Source: an uncultured Oscillospiraceae bacterium
Lineage (GTDB): Bacteria; Bacillota_A; Clostridia; Oscillospirales; Acutalibacteraceae
DNA length: 64,000 nt
NCBI GenBank assembly: GCA_910587995.1
Contig: CAJUNS010000006.1
Span: forward strand, 1-64,000
Direction: 5' to 3'
Numbering within the stretch: the first letter of the stretch is position 1; each line of letters opens with the position of its first letter. The position numbers were made by a program, and so were the translations under genes. Under the pieces are notes generated by a model. It had not been told where the DNA came from. It saw only the letters and a program-made list of their open reading frames with translations, and made no database searches. Of this stretch, positions 8,338 to 16,951 are shown piece by piece.

Positions 8338-9753
8338 TTAGGGCTTTTTTTTGATTTTCACCCGGACCAGGGTCCGCCGCCGGGAGGCGCGGGACCGCCT
8401 GCGGCGCGTGGGCCGGGAGGGGGCGGGAGGCTTTTTCTGGGCTTCACGCAGGGCTTTTTCCAGCATGCGGATGTGGCGGGCCGTCAGGAAAACCAGCAGC
8501 CCGGTTACAAAAGTAAGCTGCACAAGAAGCAGGGCCAGGAGGAAAGGGTCGGTGCCTTGGCTGGCCCCGCCCGGAGAGAAGAGCCCGGAGCTGCCGCCCG
8601 GCCCGGAAGAGGGAGGCTCCACCGGCAGAACCGGCAGGGGAGAGGAGCTGGGCTTGGGGGAGGCGGTAGGCTTAGGGGTTTTGCTGGGCTTGGGGGAAGC
8701 GGTGGGCTTAGGGGTTTTGCTGGGCTTGGGGGAAGCGGAAGGCTTAGGCGTTGCCGTGGGCTTGGGAGAAGCGGTAGGCTTGGGTGTTTTGCTGGGCTTG
8801 GGAGAAGCGGTAGGCTTAGGCGTTGCCGTGGGTTTGGGGGAAGCGGTAGGCTTAGGCGTTGCCGTGGGTTTGGGGGAAGCGGTAGGCTTGGGTGTTGCCG
8901 TGGGTTTGGGGGAAGCGGTAGGTTTCGGCGTTGCCGTGGGCTTGGGGGAAGCGGTAGGCTTGGGCGTTGCCGTAGGCTTGGGAGAGGGCGTAGGCCGGGG
9001 CTCCCGCTCCACGGTAACCCGATAGACAGTTTTCGTGGTCTGGTCGGCGGCGGTGACGGTGAAAAGGAAGTCGGTGGAGGTACCGGCCGCCCCCAGATTC
9101 CGCCGGTTGACCTGGCATCTGGCCCCTGGGCAGGCCACCGCCGCGAAGTCCAGAACCGCCACGGAAGAGGGCACGCGCAGGTAGTATTGGGTAATGCTGG
9201 AGTCAAAGGCAGGCTCCAGCTGGCCCGCCGGGGGCGTTAGGGCGGTCAGGTAGGCGTCGCTGCTGGGCGGCGGCTCCACCTGGCAGGGGAGGTTCTGCTC
9301 TCCGCCGCTCAGCTCCGGCAGCTCCTGCGCATCGGCGGTGAGAGCCGACACCACTTGAAAACGGATATCCGAGCTGCCCACCGGCGCGTTTTCCCGCACC
9401 CGCAGGCGGCAGGAGGCCAGTTCTCCGGAGCCCAGCCCCGCGCCGCTTTTGGCGACATAGATTACCCGCAGGCCGGCAGCGTCCAGCCTTTGGGCCTGGT
9501 ATACCTCTGGCAGGTAAGCGGAACGGGAGAGCCCGGAAAACTCGAAGGCATCCCCGTCAAAGCCGATGTGCAGCTCCAGCGCGCCCAGCACGCCTTGAGC
9601 CCCGTTGTAGCGGATGGAGAGCTGGACATAGCTGCCCGGACTGCCGCTGGAGCGGTCCAGAGAGGCGGTGCAGCCTCCGGCGGCGTGGGCGGGCAGGGGC
9701 AGAACCCAGAGAAGAACCAGCGCGGCGAACCAAAAGGCCAAAAAACGTCTCAT
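8338..9753 (-). CDS. Membrane-anchored surface protein with cohesin-like and cadherin-like domains
   Basis: The 471-residue product begins with a signal peptide (RRFLAFWFAALVLLWVLP). A first beta-sandwich (about 28-155) resembles a cohesin module (ALELHIGFDGDAFEFSG, GSGELASCRLRVRENAPVG). A second region (about 170-255) resembles the cadherin-like beta-sandwich domain. A Thr/Pro/Lys/Ser repeat stalk of about 120 residues follows. One transmembrane helix (FLLALLLVQLTFVTGLLVFL) and an Arg/Lys-rich tail of about 45 residues end the protein, implying a cytoplasmic basic tail. ATG 9753 is preferred because AAAGGA is 9 nt upstream; the longer in-frame start lacks a site. The cohesin call is by pattern only and no dockerin partner lies in the window. 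Confidence 0.7.
   Translation of the reverse strand: MRRFLAFWFAALVLLWVLPLPAHAAGGCTASLDRSSGSPGSYVQLSIRYNGAQGVLGALELHIGFDGDAFEFSGLSRSAYLPEVYQAQRLDAAGLRVIYVAKSGAGLGSGELASCRLRVRENAPVGSSDIRFQVVSALTADAQELPELSGGEQNLPCQVEPPPSSDAYLTALTPPAGQLEPAFDSSITQYYLRVPSSVAVLDFAAVACPGARCQVNRRNLGAAGTSTDFLFTVTAADQTTKTVYRVTVEREPRPTPSPKPTATPKPTASPKPTATPKPTASPKPTATPKPTASPKPTATPKPTASPKPTATPKPTASPKPSKTPKPTASPKPTATPKPSASPKPSKTPKPTASPKPSKTPKPTASPKPSSSPLPVLPVEPPSSGPGGSSGLFSPGGASQGTDPFLLALLLVQLTFVTGLLVFLTARHIRMLEKALREAQKKPPAPSRPTRRRRSRASRRRTLVRVKIKKKP
8648..8985 (-). repeat. 36-bp tandem repeats encoding the TPKPTASPKPTA stalk
   Basis: About nine near-identical 36-bp units encode alternating TPKP and ASPKP blocks, with some units reading SKTPKP. 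The DNA identity between units is high, which suggests recent expansion and likely length variation between strains. The encoded stalk is probably extended and may be glycosylated. Confidence 0.85.
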
Positions 9754-9813
9754 GTTCGGCATTCCTTTTACAAAAAGCTTTGGATCGGAAGAAAATTCCA
9801 TCCATATAGGCCA

Positions 9814-9842
9814 AGCATAGCATGTTTAAAAACCGGCCGCAA
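9814..9842 (-). promoter_or_regulatory. Promoter of the cohesin-like gene
   Basis: On the minus strand TTGCGG and TATGCT are spaced 17 bp. The expected leader is about 55 nt. Confidence 0.55.
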
Positions 9843-9980
9843 TGGAGAAGTGTATTTTGTGAAATACTTTTACGTTAGGAGCCCCTGCCGGTTCAGCGGG
9901 CGGAAAAGGGCCTCAAAAGCCTGAAACAGGGCCGGTTTGAGGCTGGGAAGAAGAAAATCAAAAAATATTGAAAAAAGGGC

Positions 9981-10009
9981 TTGATTTTTTTCAGGGAATC
10001 CGCTATAAT
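9981..10009 (+). promoter_or_regulatory. Promoter of the tRNA-Ser gene
   Basis: TTGATT, a 17-bp spacer and a perfect TATAAT lie 16 bp before the mature tRNA 5' end. Confidence 0.85.
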
Positions 10010-10025
10010 AAACAAGCCGGGATAC

Positions 10026-10112
10026 GGAGAGGTATTCTAATTGGTAAGGAGCCACATTGGAAATGTGGTGTGCCGCAAGGCATTGTGCGTTCGAGTCGCA
10101 TCCTCTCCGCCA
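10026..10112 (+). tRNA. tRNA-Ser (anticodon GGA)
   Basis: The acceptor stem GGAGAGG / CCTCTCC is followed by a G discriminator and an encoded CCA. The anticodon stem CCACA / TGTGG holds the loop TTGGAAA with anticodon GGA. A long variable arm (TGCCGCAAGGCA) marks a class II tRNA. The T arm has TTCGAGT. The length of 87 nt is normal for tRNA-Ser. Confidence 0.95.
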
Positions 10113-10118
10113 ACTAAG

Positions 10119-10148
10119 GAGCGTCGGAGCTTTTCCGGCGCTCTTTCT
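10119..10148 (+). terminator. Terminator after tRNA-Ser
   Basis: The stem GAGCGTCGG / CCGGCGCTC (one G-U type pair) is followed by TTTCT. Confidence 0.75.
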
Positions 10149-10196
10149 CTATTTTGTGTAAAATTATTAGGCCAATGTCAAGGAGGACCAGATGGC

Positions 10197-10658
10197 ATGT
10201 CTCGCGAGATTTTAGTAGAGCTGACCAATATGTGCATGGTCTATGAGGGGAGCAAGGTGCTGGTGCAGCGCCGCAGCCTGGAACACGGCTGGCCCGGGGT
10301 CACCTTTCCCGGCGGGCATGTGGAGCCGGGGGAGAGCGTCACCCAGTCGGTGATCCGGGAGGTCCGGGAAGAGACCGGGCTGACCCTTGCCCATCCCCGC
10401 CTGTGCGGCGTGAAGGACTGGATGAATGACGGTGGTTCCCGATACATCGTTTTTCTATACAAATGTGATACATTCTCTGGGGAACTGAAGTCCTCGGAGG
10501 AAGGGGAGGTTTTCTGGGCAGAGCGCGCAAGCCTGCCCAGTATGAATCTGTCCAGCGGTATGGAGGAGACCTTCCGGGTGTTTTTCGAGGATGACATCAG
10601 CGAGCTGAGCTACTATCGGGAGAACCCGGACGATGGCTGGCAGATCGTGCTGGAATAG
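10197..10658 (+). CDS. Nudix hydrolase (8-oxo-dGTP diphosphatase-like), copy 1
   Basis: This 153-residue cytoplasmic protein carries a canonical Nudix box, GGHVEPGES...REVREETGL (about residues 37-59), with the REVREE metal-binding helix intact. It likely hydrolyses a nucleoside diphosphate derivative. The N-terminus (VELTNMCMVYEGSKVLVQRR) resembles MutT-like 8-oxo-dGTP diphosphatases. ATG 10197 is used because AGGAGG is 10 nt upstream; ATG 10192 is out of frame. A paralogue follows 15 bp downstream. Confidence 0.9.
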   Translation: MSREILVELTNMCMVYEGSKVLVQRRSLEHGWPGVTFPGGHVEPGESVTQSVIREVREETGLTLAHPRLCGVKDWMNDGGSRYIVFLYKCDTFSGELKSSEEGEVFWAERASLPSMNLSSGMEETFRVFFEDDISELSYYRENPDDGWQIVLE

Positions 10659-10673
10659 CGGAAGGAGGGGCCA

Positions 10674-11150
10674 ATGGCCATACCGGCTGAATTGACTAAT
10701 ATGTGTATGCTGAGCTGCGGGGGAAAGGTTCTTGTGCAGAATCGAGTGGACCCACTCTGGAAGGGGATTACGTTTCCGGGCGGGCATGTGGAGCCGGGCG
10801 AATCATTTACAGAAGCTGTGATCCGTGAGTTTTATGAGGAGACAGGCCTGACCATTGATAAACCCGTTCTGTGCGGAGTCAAGCAGTGGATGTATCCCGA
10901 TGGCTCCCGGTCCATTTCCTTTCTCTATCAGGCCGGGCGTTTTGAAGGCGAACTGAGGCCGTCTGACGAAGGCGATGTGTTTTGGGTGGAGAGAGATAAT
11001 CTGCCTCATATGGACCTTGCCAGCGGCATGGAAGAGACCCTGCGGATTTTTCTTGAGCCCAGCCTGAGCGAGCTGGCCTATTTTCATAAAAGCGGATCTG
11101 CCGGCAGCGGCGAGTGGCATTATGAAGATTGGAATTTTCAACTGCAATAG
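10674..11150 (+). CDS. Nudix hydrolase, tandem paralogue of the preceding gene
   Basis: The 158-residue product is colinear with its upstream neighbour: ELTNMCM, the Nudix box GGHVEPGES...REFYEETGL, CGVKQWM, and a shared SGMEET motif. The codons have diverged strongly, so the duplication is old. The C-terminus differs (EWHYEDWNFQLQ). A GGAGGGG site lies 5 nt before ATG 10674. The two genes are probably one transcription unit with asnS 43 bp downstream. Whether the two enzymes differ in substrate cannot be read from the sequence. Confidence 0.9.
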   Translation: MAIPAELTNMCMLSCGGKVLVQNRVDPLWKGITFPGGHVEPGESFTEAVIREFYEETGLTIDKPVLCGVKQWMYPDGSRSISFLYQAGRFEGELRPSDEGDVFWVERDNLPHMDLASGMEETLRIFLEPSLSELAYFHKSGSAGSGEWHYEDWNFQLQ

Positions 11151-11193
11151 CCAAGCGTTTTCAATATATTTTTGATAGTAAGGAGTAACAGCT

Positions 11194-12585
11194 ATGAAAC
11201 ATCATGAAGTTGCGGCATTTTATAAAGATTTGGACGCCTACGCCGGCCAGACGGTGACGGTGTGCGGCTGGGCCCGTTCCATTCGGGACTCCAAGACCCT
11301 GGGCTTCATCGACTTGAACGACGGGACTGCTTTTAAGGGCGTGCAGGTGGTTTTTGAGGAGGGCAAAATCGGCAACTTTAAGGAGATTGCCGCCCAAAAC
11401 GTGGGCGCGGCCCTGGTGGTTACCGGCCAGCTCATCGCCACGCCGGAGGCAAAACAGCCTTTTGAAATCCACGCCGCGGAGATTCGGGTGGAGGGCGCCT
11501 CCGCTCCCGAGTATCCCCTGCAGAAAAAGCGCCACAGCGTGGAGTTCCTGCGGACCATTCCCCACCTGCGGGCCCGCACCAACCTGTTCAGCGCGGCCTT
11601 CCGGGTCCGTTCGGCGGCGGCCTATGCCATCCACCGGTTCTTCCAGGAAAACGGCTTTGTATACATCCATACGCCCATTATCACCACCACCGACTGCGAG
11701 GGCGCGGAGATGTTCCAGGTAACCACGCTGGACCAGGAAAACCTGCCCAAAACCGAAGAGGGCGCGGTGGATTATCATGAGGACTTCTTCGGCAAGCGGG
11801 TGTACCTGTCCGGCTCCGGCCAGCTTCAGGTGGAGTGCATGGCACAGGCCTTCTCCAAGGTGTATACCTTTGGGCCCACCTTCCGGGCGGAGCGCTCCAA
11901 CACCCCCCGCCACGCCTCGGAGTTCTGGCACATCGAGCCGGAAATCGCCTTTGCGGACCTTTCAGACGACATGGACCTGATTGAGGCCACAGTAAAATAT
12001 GTGATCAACTATGTGCTGGAGACCTGCCCCCAGGATATGGAGTTCTGCAACCAGTTTGTGGATAAGGGTCTTTTGGAGCGCCTGCGCCATGTGGCCGCCT
12101 CGGACTTTGCCCGGGTAAGCTACACCGACGCGGTGAAAATTTTGGAGGAGCACAACAGCGGGTTTGAGTTCCAGGCCAAATGGGGCGAGGACATCCAGAC
12201 CGAGCATGAGCGCTTTTTGGCGGAAAAACACTTTGGCCGCCCTGTGTTTGTCACCGATTATCCCAAGGACATCAAGTCCTTCTACATGCGCCAAAACGAC
12301 GATGGCAAAACCGTGGCCGCCACCGACCTGCTGGTGCCCGGCATCGGCGAGCTGGTAGGGGCCAGCCAGCGGGAAGAGCGGGCCGAGGTGCTGCGGGCCC
12401 GCATGCTGGAGCTGGGCATGGGCGAGGAGGACCTGTACTGGTACCTGGACCTGCGCCGGTTCGGCACCACGGTGCACTCCGGCTTTGGCATCGGCTTCGA
12501 CCGGCTGGTCATGTACCTCACCGGCATTCAAAACATCCGGGACGTGCTGCCCTTCCCCCGCACCACCGGCACAGCGGAGTTTTAA
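11194..12585 (+). CDS. asnS: Asparaginyl-tRNA synthetase
   Basis: This class IIb synthetase charges tRNA-Asn. The N-terminal OB-fold (TVTVCGWARSIRDSK) is followed by the catalytic core with motif 2 (FRAERSNTPRHASEFWHIEPE) and motif 3 (GFGIGFDRLVMYLTG). The residues around motif 2 and the TDYPKDIKSFYMRQNDD stretch fit AsnRS rather than AspRS. The length of 463 residues is normal. ATG 11194 follows AAGGAG with a usable spacing. Confidence 0.96.
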   Translation: MKHHEVAAFYKDLDAYAGQTVTVCGWARSIRDSKTLGFIDLNDGTAFKGVQVVFEEGKIGNFKEIAAQNVGAALVVTGQLIATPEAKQPFEIHAAEIRVEGASAPEYPLQKKRHSVEFLRTIPHLRARTNLFSAAFRVRSAAAYAIHRFFQENGFVYIHTPIITTTDCEGAEMFQVTTLDQENLPKTEEGAVDYHEDFFGKRVYLSGSGQLQVECMAQAFSKVYTFGPTFRAERSNTPRHASEFWHIEPEIAFADLSDDMDLIEATVKYVINYVLETCPQDMEFCNQFVDKGLLERLRHVAASDFARVSYTDAVKILEEHNSGFEFQAKWGEDIQTEHERFLAEKHFGRPVFVTDYPKDIKSFYMRQNDDGKTVAATDLLVPGIGELVGASQREERAEVLRARMLELGMGEEDLYWYLDLRRFGTTVHSGFGIGFDRLVMYLTGIQNIRDVLPFPRTTGTAEF

Positions 12586-12638
12586 GGCCCGCGCCGGGAA
12601 TTTTCTGCCAGGCTTTTCCAAGAATTCATGGTTTAGAC

Positions 12639-12667
12639 TTGAAATTTCCAAAAGTCTTTGCTATAAT
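12639..12667 (+). promoter_or_regulatory. Promoter of the sugar ABC transporter operon
   Basis: TTGAAA, a 17-bp spacer and TATAAT precede the binding-protein gene, giving a leader of about 70 nt. No clear operator was seen. Confidence 0.85.
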
Positions 12668-12743
12668 ACTCCCTATGCTGGGCTGGTTCCTATGGACCGC
12701 GCGGCATGAGGTTAAATATTTCTCAATTAGGAGGAAAACAGAC

Positions 12744-13796
12744 ATGAAGAAAGTTTTGGCATTGATGCTGGCTTTGGTGCTGGTTGTGGGCTGCTTTGCG
12801 GCTTGCGGCGATGGCGCCAACAGCAGCAGCGCGGCTGGCACGGATTCCAGCAGCCAGTCCAGCAGCTCCGAAGGCTCCAGCTCGGAGAGCTCCGAGAGTT
12901 CTCAGGAGGCCTCCACAAGCTCCACCGCTTCCGGCGAGAAGTTCAAGGTAGGCATTTTGGCTCCCGCCGTAACCCACGGCTGGGTGGCCGGCGTGGCCTA
13001 CTATGCCGAGGCCCGCTGCAAAGAGCTCAGCGACACAGTGGACTACAAGCTGCTGACCAGCGAAAACGCCGAGGAAATGACCAACCAGATTGACGAGCTC
13101 AAGACCTGGGGCGTGCAGGCCGTGGTGGCTTTCCCCCAGTGGGAGGGCATGGAAGACCCCATCAAGGGCCTGATTGACGAGGGCATCCCGGTGGTTAACT
13201 TCGACATCGTCATTGATGTGGACGGCGTGTACCATGTGGCTGGCGACAACGTGGACATGGGCACCCAGAGCGCCCAGTATATTGTGGACAAGATTGGCAC
13301 CACCGGTAAGGTGGCTGTGCTGGAGGTTCCCTCTTCCGGTTCTGTCTCCGAGCTGCGCAAGCAGGGCTTTGAGGAGAAGATGAAGGAGATCGCCCCCGAC
13401 ATGGAGCTGCTGACCTATGCCACCAAGTTCACCCGCGAGGATGGCCTGAAGGATTTTGCCGATGTGCTGGCTGCCAATCCCCAGATCGACGCGGTGTTCT
13501 CCATGGACGATGAGACCTCCATCGGCGTACTGCAGGCCATTGAAGAGGCCAACCGCACCGACGTCAAGGTAGTGACCGGCGGCGGCGGATGCCAGGAGTA
13601 CTTCAAGATGATGCCCGCGAACGAGAACATCTGGATCCAGTCCGCGCTCTACAGCCCGGACATGGTGATGGACGCGGTGGACATGGCTGTTTCCCTGCTC
13701 AAGGGCGAGACCGTGGACCAGGAGAAGATCATCCCCACCACTGTGGTGGACCGGGAGAACTGCGACAGCCATCTGGACGAGAACTCCCCCTACTAA
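12744..13796 (+). CDS. Sugar ABC transporter substrate-binding lipoprotein (RbsB-like)
   Basis: The 350-residue product has a lipoprotein signal with two possible lipobox cysteines (VVGC at 17, FAAC at 21). A Ser-rich linker of about 40 residues follows, then a periplasmic-binding-protein type 1 fold (FKVGILAPAVTHGWVAGVAYYAEARCKEL, AVFSMDDETSIGVLQAI). It would deliver a sugar or related solute to the permease. ATG 12744 has AGGAGG 9 nt upstream. A hairpin downstream probably reduces readthrough into the ATPase gene, giving excess binding protein. The ligand is unknown. Confidence 0.9.
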   Translation: MKKVLALMLALVLVVGCFAACGDGANSSSAAGTDSSSQSSSSEGSSSESSESSQEASTSSTASGEKFKVGILAPAVTHGWVAGVAYYAEARCKELSDTVDYKLLTSENAEEMTNQIDELKTWGVQAVVAFPQWEGMEDPIKGLIDEGIPVVNFDIVIDVDGVYHVAGDNVDMGTQSAQYIVDKIGTTGKVAVLEVPSSGSVSELRKQGFEEKMKEIAPDMELLTYATKFTREDGLKDFADVLAANPQIDAVFSMDDETSIGVLQAIEEANRTDVKVVTGGGGCQEYFKMMPANENIWIQSALYSPDMVMDAVDMAVSLLKGETVDQEKIIPTTVVDRENCDSHLDENSPY

Positions 13797-13892
13797 AAGC
13801 ATTGCCTGCTAGGGTCCCAAGGGCCTAAGCGGCAGGCCTGTCCAGGGGACGGGGTGGGCCCCGAAACCTGAAAAAGCAGAAAGCAAAATGAG

Positions 13893-13925
13893 AAAGGCTA
13901 TGGCGTACCCGTCATAGCCTTTTTC
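13893..13925 (+). terminator. Hairpin between binding-protein and ATPase genes
   Basis: The stem AAAGGCTATG / CATAGCCTTT with a following T run is likely a partial terminator inside the operon. Confidence 0.75.
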
Positions 13926-13953
13926 CAAAAAGCGGAGAAAAGGAGGTTTGCGC

Positions 13954-15447
13954 ATGACGCTGGAAATGCGCGGCATTTACAAGTCCTTTGGCGCCAACGA
14001 TGTGCTGCGAAACATTGACTTTTCCGTCAAATCCGGCGAGATTTGCGCCCTTTTGGGCGAGAATGGCGCTGGAAAGTCCACCCTGATGAACATCCTAGGG
14101 GGCATCCTCCCGGCGGATTCCGGCACTATGCGGCTGGATGGAAAGCCGGCGCAGTTCCGCACCCCGGCGGAATCATTGGGGGCGGGCATTGGCTTCATCC
14201 ACCAGGAGCTGAACTTGGTCAACGATTTAGCGGTGTTTGAAAACATGTTCATTGGCCGGGAGCTGAAAACCAAGGCGGGCTTTTTGGACGCCAAGGCGAT
14301 GTGCGCCCGCTGCCGGGAGGTTTTTGCCCGCATGGACGTGGACCTGGACCCTCGGGTGATGGTCCGGGAGCTGGACGCCTCTTACAAGCAGATTGTGGAG
14401 ATTGCCCGGGCCCTGCTGATGGAAGCCTCCATTATCATCATGGACGAGCCCACCACCTCCCTGACCGGCCCGGAGATTGAGCGGGTCTTCGACATGATGC
14501 GCACCCTCCAAAACCAGGGGGTGGCCATGGTGTTCATCTCCCACAAGCTCCAGGAGGTTATGGCGGTGTGCAACCGCTATACCGTGCTGCGGGACGGGGC
14601 CATGGTGGCCTCGGGCCAGGTGGCGGACACCAACGTGGACGAGCTGGCCCGGCACATGGTGGGCCATGAGGTGCGCACCGAGTCCCTGCGCCAGGAGCGG
14701 ACTCTGGGGCCTGAGGTGCTCCGGGTGGAGAACCTGAGCCAGGAGCGGCGGTTCCAGAATATCAGCTTCCAGGTGCGGGCCGGAGAGGTGCTGGGCTTTA
14801 CCGGGCTTTTGGGCGATGGCCGCAGCGAGCTGTTCCAGGCGGTTTTCGGCAGCGGCGGGCACTACCAGGGGCAGGTCTACGTGGAGGGCGCCCCGGTTTC
14901 GGTGCGGGGCACGCCTCAGGCGGTAGAGCTGGGCATTGGCTATGTGCCCCGGGACCGGAAAGAGAACGGCATCATCAAGGACATGGACATTCTGGAGAAC
15001 GGCTCCATCGTCACCTGGCCCAAAGAGGCCAAGCTGGGCTTTATTGACTGGAAAGCGGTCCGGGAGGCCTTTAACCGGCAGGCGGAGGGGCTGAAGATCA
15101 AAATGGACAGCCCCAAAGCCCTAATCGGCAGCCTTTCTGGCGGCAACCAGCAGAAGGTGGTACTGGCCAAATGGCTGAACGCGGGCCCCAAGGTGCTGAT
15201 TTTCGACAACCCCACTCAGGGCGTGGACGTAGGGGCCAAGGAAGACATTTACGACACCATTCTGGACCTGGCCGGAAAAGGCGTGGCAGTGGTGGTGCTT
15301 TCCAGCGAGGCCCAGGAGATTGTGCGCCTGTGCGACCGGGCTCTGGTGCTGTACCATGGGCAGATTCAAGGCGAGCTCTCCGGCCCGGAGCTGAACGATC
15401 AGGAAATTATGAGCCTGGCCACCGGGGGAGCGGCCAAGGCCAGCTAA
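13954..15447 (+). CDS. Sugar ABC transporter ATP-binding protein, two NBDs (RbsA/MglA-like)
   Basis: The 497-residue protein has two nucleotide-binding domains. The first carries Walker A GENGAGKST, an atypical signature (LDASYKQIVEIARALL) and Walker B IIIMDEPTTSLT. The second has the usual degenerate P-loop (GLLGDGRSELFQ), a good signature LSGGNQQKV and Walker B LIFDNPTQGVD, where N replaces the catalytic-site E. This asymmetry is typical of the carbohydrate uptake CUT2 family. ATG 13954 has AGGAGG 7 nt upstream. It powers the permease encoded 90 bp downstream. Confidence 0.93.
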   Translation: MTLEMRGIYKSFGANDVLRNIDFSVKSGEICALLGENGAGKSTLMNILGGILPADSGTMRLDGKPAQFRTPAESLGAGIGFIHQELNLVNDLAVFENMFIGRELKTKAGFLDAKAMCARCREVFARMDVDLDPRVMVRELDASYKQIVEIARALLMEASIIIMDEPTTSLTGPEIERVFDMMRTLQNQGVAMVFISHKLQEVMAVCNRYTVLRDGAMVASGQVADTNVDELARHMVGHEVRTESLRQERTLGPEVLRVENLSQERRFQNISFQVRAGEVLGFTGLLGDGRSELFQAVFGSGGHYQGQVYVEGAPVSVRGTPQAVELGIGYVPRDRKENGIIKDMDILENGSIVTWPKEAKLGFIDWKAVREAFNRQAEGLKIKMDSPKALIGSLSGGNQQKVVLAKWLNAGPKVLIFDNPTQGVDVGAKEDIYDTILDLAGKGVAVVVLSSEAQEIVRLCDRALVLYHGQIQGELSGPELNDQEIMSLATGGAAKAS

Positions 15448-15537
15448 ACAGGCCCCAATGGCGGATAAGACACGCGGCGCCCGCAGGCGCAATGCGTGGA
15501 CTTGTGCCATAGCAAGAGGAGGAAAGAGGTTAGAACA

Positions 15538-16587
15538 ATGGAAAAAGCAGAAGCAAACAAAATGCCCCGCTGCCTCTTAAAGCTGCGGGACCTGTGGCGG
15601 ACCAACCCTCTGTTCAGCACCGGCATGGCGCTGGTGGTAATGGTCATTGTGCAGACAGCGGTGCTGGCCATGAACTCCAGCTTTGGCACCTTTGGCGAGT
15701 GGTTCCAGAACTGGCTGCAAAACTGGATCTCTCTGCTGCGGGGCAACGCCGGCATTGGCATCATCGCCCTGGGCATGACCTTTGTCATCATCTCCGGAGG
15801 CATCGACCTGTCGGTGGGCTCGGTCTATGTGACGGTAGGCGCGTTTTTGATGGTGCTGCTGAACACCGGCGAGGGCGGCTGGCTGGCCAGCCTGGGCTTG
15901 GGGGGAATTCCCGCCATCATTTTGGCCCTGTTGCTGGCTTTGGCTCTGGGCAGCCTGCTGGGGGAGAGCAACGGCCTGCTGATCTCCTATGGAAGAATGC
16001 CGCCCTTTATCGCCACGCTGGGCTCCATGCAGATTCTGCGCAGCGTCACCCAGTACTTTATGAAGACGCAAAAAACCGAATTGCCCGATGCGTACAAGTC
16101 CATTGCCCGGTTCAGCATTGGGGGGCAGCAGCTGATGCCCATTCTGTACTGGGCCCTGCTGGCTGTGGCCATGTACATCATTTCCCAAAAGACCACCTTT
16201 GGGCGCTATGTGTTCGCCATTGGCTCCAATGAGCGGACCACCCGGCTTTCCGGCGTAAACGTGCGCAAGGTGAAGCGCCGGGTTTATGCCCTGACGGGCT
16301 TTTTGGTGGCGGTGGCCGCCATCATTCAGACCTCCCGCATTGGCTCCATGGACTACGCCAGCGCGGGCAGCGGCTTTGAAATGGACGCCATAGCCAGCGT
16401 CATTGTAGGCGGCACCAGCATGTCTGGGGGCCGGGGCTCCATTGTGGGCACGGTGCTGGGCACGCTGATTGTGGCGGTGATGAACAACCTGCTGAATCTA
16501 ATCGGCGTGGACCCCTATCTGAGCGCGGCGTTCAAGGGGGCCATCATCATCGGCGCGGTGCTGCTTCAGCGCAAGGAGAAGGCGTAA
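15538..16587 (+). CDS. Sugar ABC transporter permease (RbsC-like)
   Basis: The 349-residue membrane protein has about eight to ten hydrophobic segments and hallmark CUT2 motifs: GMTFVIISGGIDLSVGS, FIATLGSM, GSNERTTRLSGVNV, and VIVGGTSMSGGRGS near the C-terminal half. It forms the membrane pore for the binding protein and ATPase upstream. ATG 15538 is preferred over the in-frame GTG at 15496 because of AAAGAGG 8 nt upstream. Confidence 0.93.
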   Translation: MEKAEANKMPRCLLKLRDLWRTNPLFSTGMALVVMVIVQTAVLAMNSSFGTFGEWFQNWLQNWISLLRGNAGIGIIALGMTFVIISGGIDLSVGSVYVTVGAFLMVLLNTGEGGWLASLGLGGIPAIILALLLALALGSLLGESNGLLISYGRMPPFIATLGSMQILRSVTQYFMKTQKTELPDAYKSIARFSIGGQQLMPILYWALLAVAMYIISQKTTFGRYVFAIGSNERTTRLSGVNVRKVKRRVYALTGFLVAVAAIIQTSRIGSMDYASAGSGFEMDAIASVIVGGTSMSGGRGSIVGTVLGTLIVAVMNNLLNLIGVDPYLSAAFKGAIIIGAVLLQRKEKA

Positions 16588-16725
16588 GGGCCCGCCACAA
16601 GATGCCGCGGGGGATGAGACGGGCGGCAAAGCGGGCATGCTTTTCTCCATGGAGCGCCAGCCTAAACCCGCCCCGCGGCCAAAGCCACGGTAAGTCTTGG
16701 CATGAAAACCGGCGAAACATACAGC

Positions 16726-16757
16726 AAAGCGGCTTTCCAACAGGGAGGGCCGCTTTT
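16726..16757 (+). terminator. Terminator of the sugar transporter operon
   Basis: The stem AAAGCGGC / GCCGCTTT is followed by T residues. The 140 bp between the permease stop and this hairpin show no other feature. Confidence 0.75.
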
Positions 16758-16761
16758 ATGG

Positions 16762-16815
16762 TATCGCAAACGCAGGGCGGCACAGGCAGGCCCGCGCCGC
16801 CCTGCGTTTACGATA
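16762..16815 (+). repeat. Reduced family-1 palindrome (termini and GC hairpin only)
   Basis: TATCGCAAACGCAGGGCGGC at the left pairs with GCCGCCCTGCGTTTACGATA at the right, giving a 20-bp stem with one mismatch. The termini match family 1 (TATCGTTAACGCA-like), but hairpins A and B are absent. It may be a minimal or ancestral form. Confidence 0.75.
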
Positions 16816-16901
16816 GGAGCTTGGCCCCGTTAAAATCTTGCCCGTTTGGGCTGGGAAAAGCTTCGAAAATTCGGTGAAAACGCTGATTGCAAACTACCGT
16901 C

Positions 16902-16930
16902 TTTACGGGCCGGGCTTTTTATCGTATAAT
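16902..16930 (+). promoter_or_regulatory. Possible promoter of the NYN gene
   Basis: A perfect TATAAT (16925-16930) has only a weak -35 (TTTACG) at 17 bp. Confidence 0.5.
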
Positions 16931-16951
16931 ATTCGGAAAGGAGGTCTGCCC

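Noticed and set aside
8648..8985. CRISPR array
   Set aside because: The regular 36-bp periodicity is coding: it encodes a TPKP/ASPKP stalk in frame with no spacers. No CRISPR-like array was seen elsewhere in the window.
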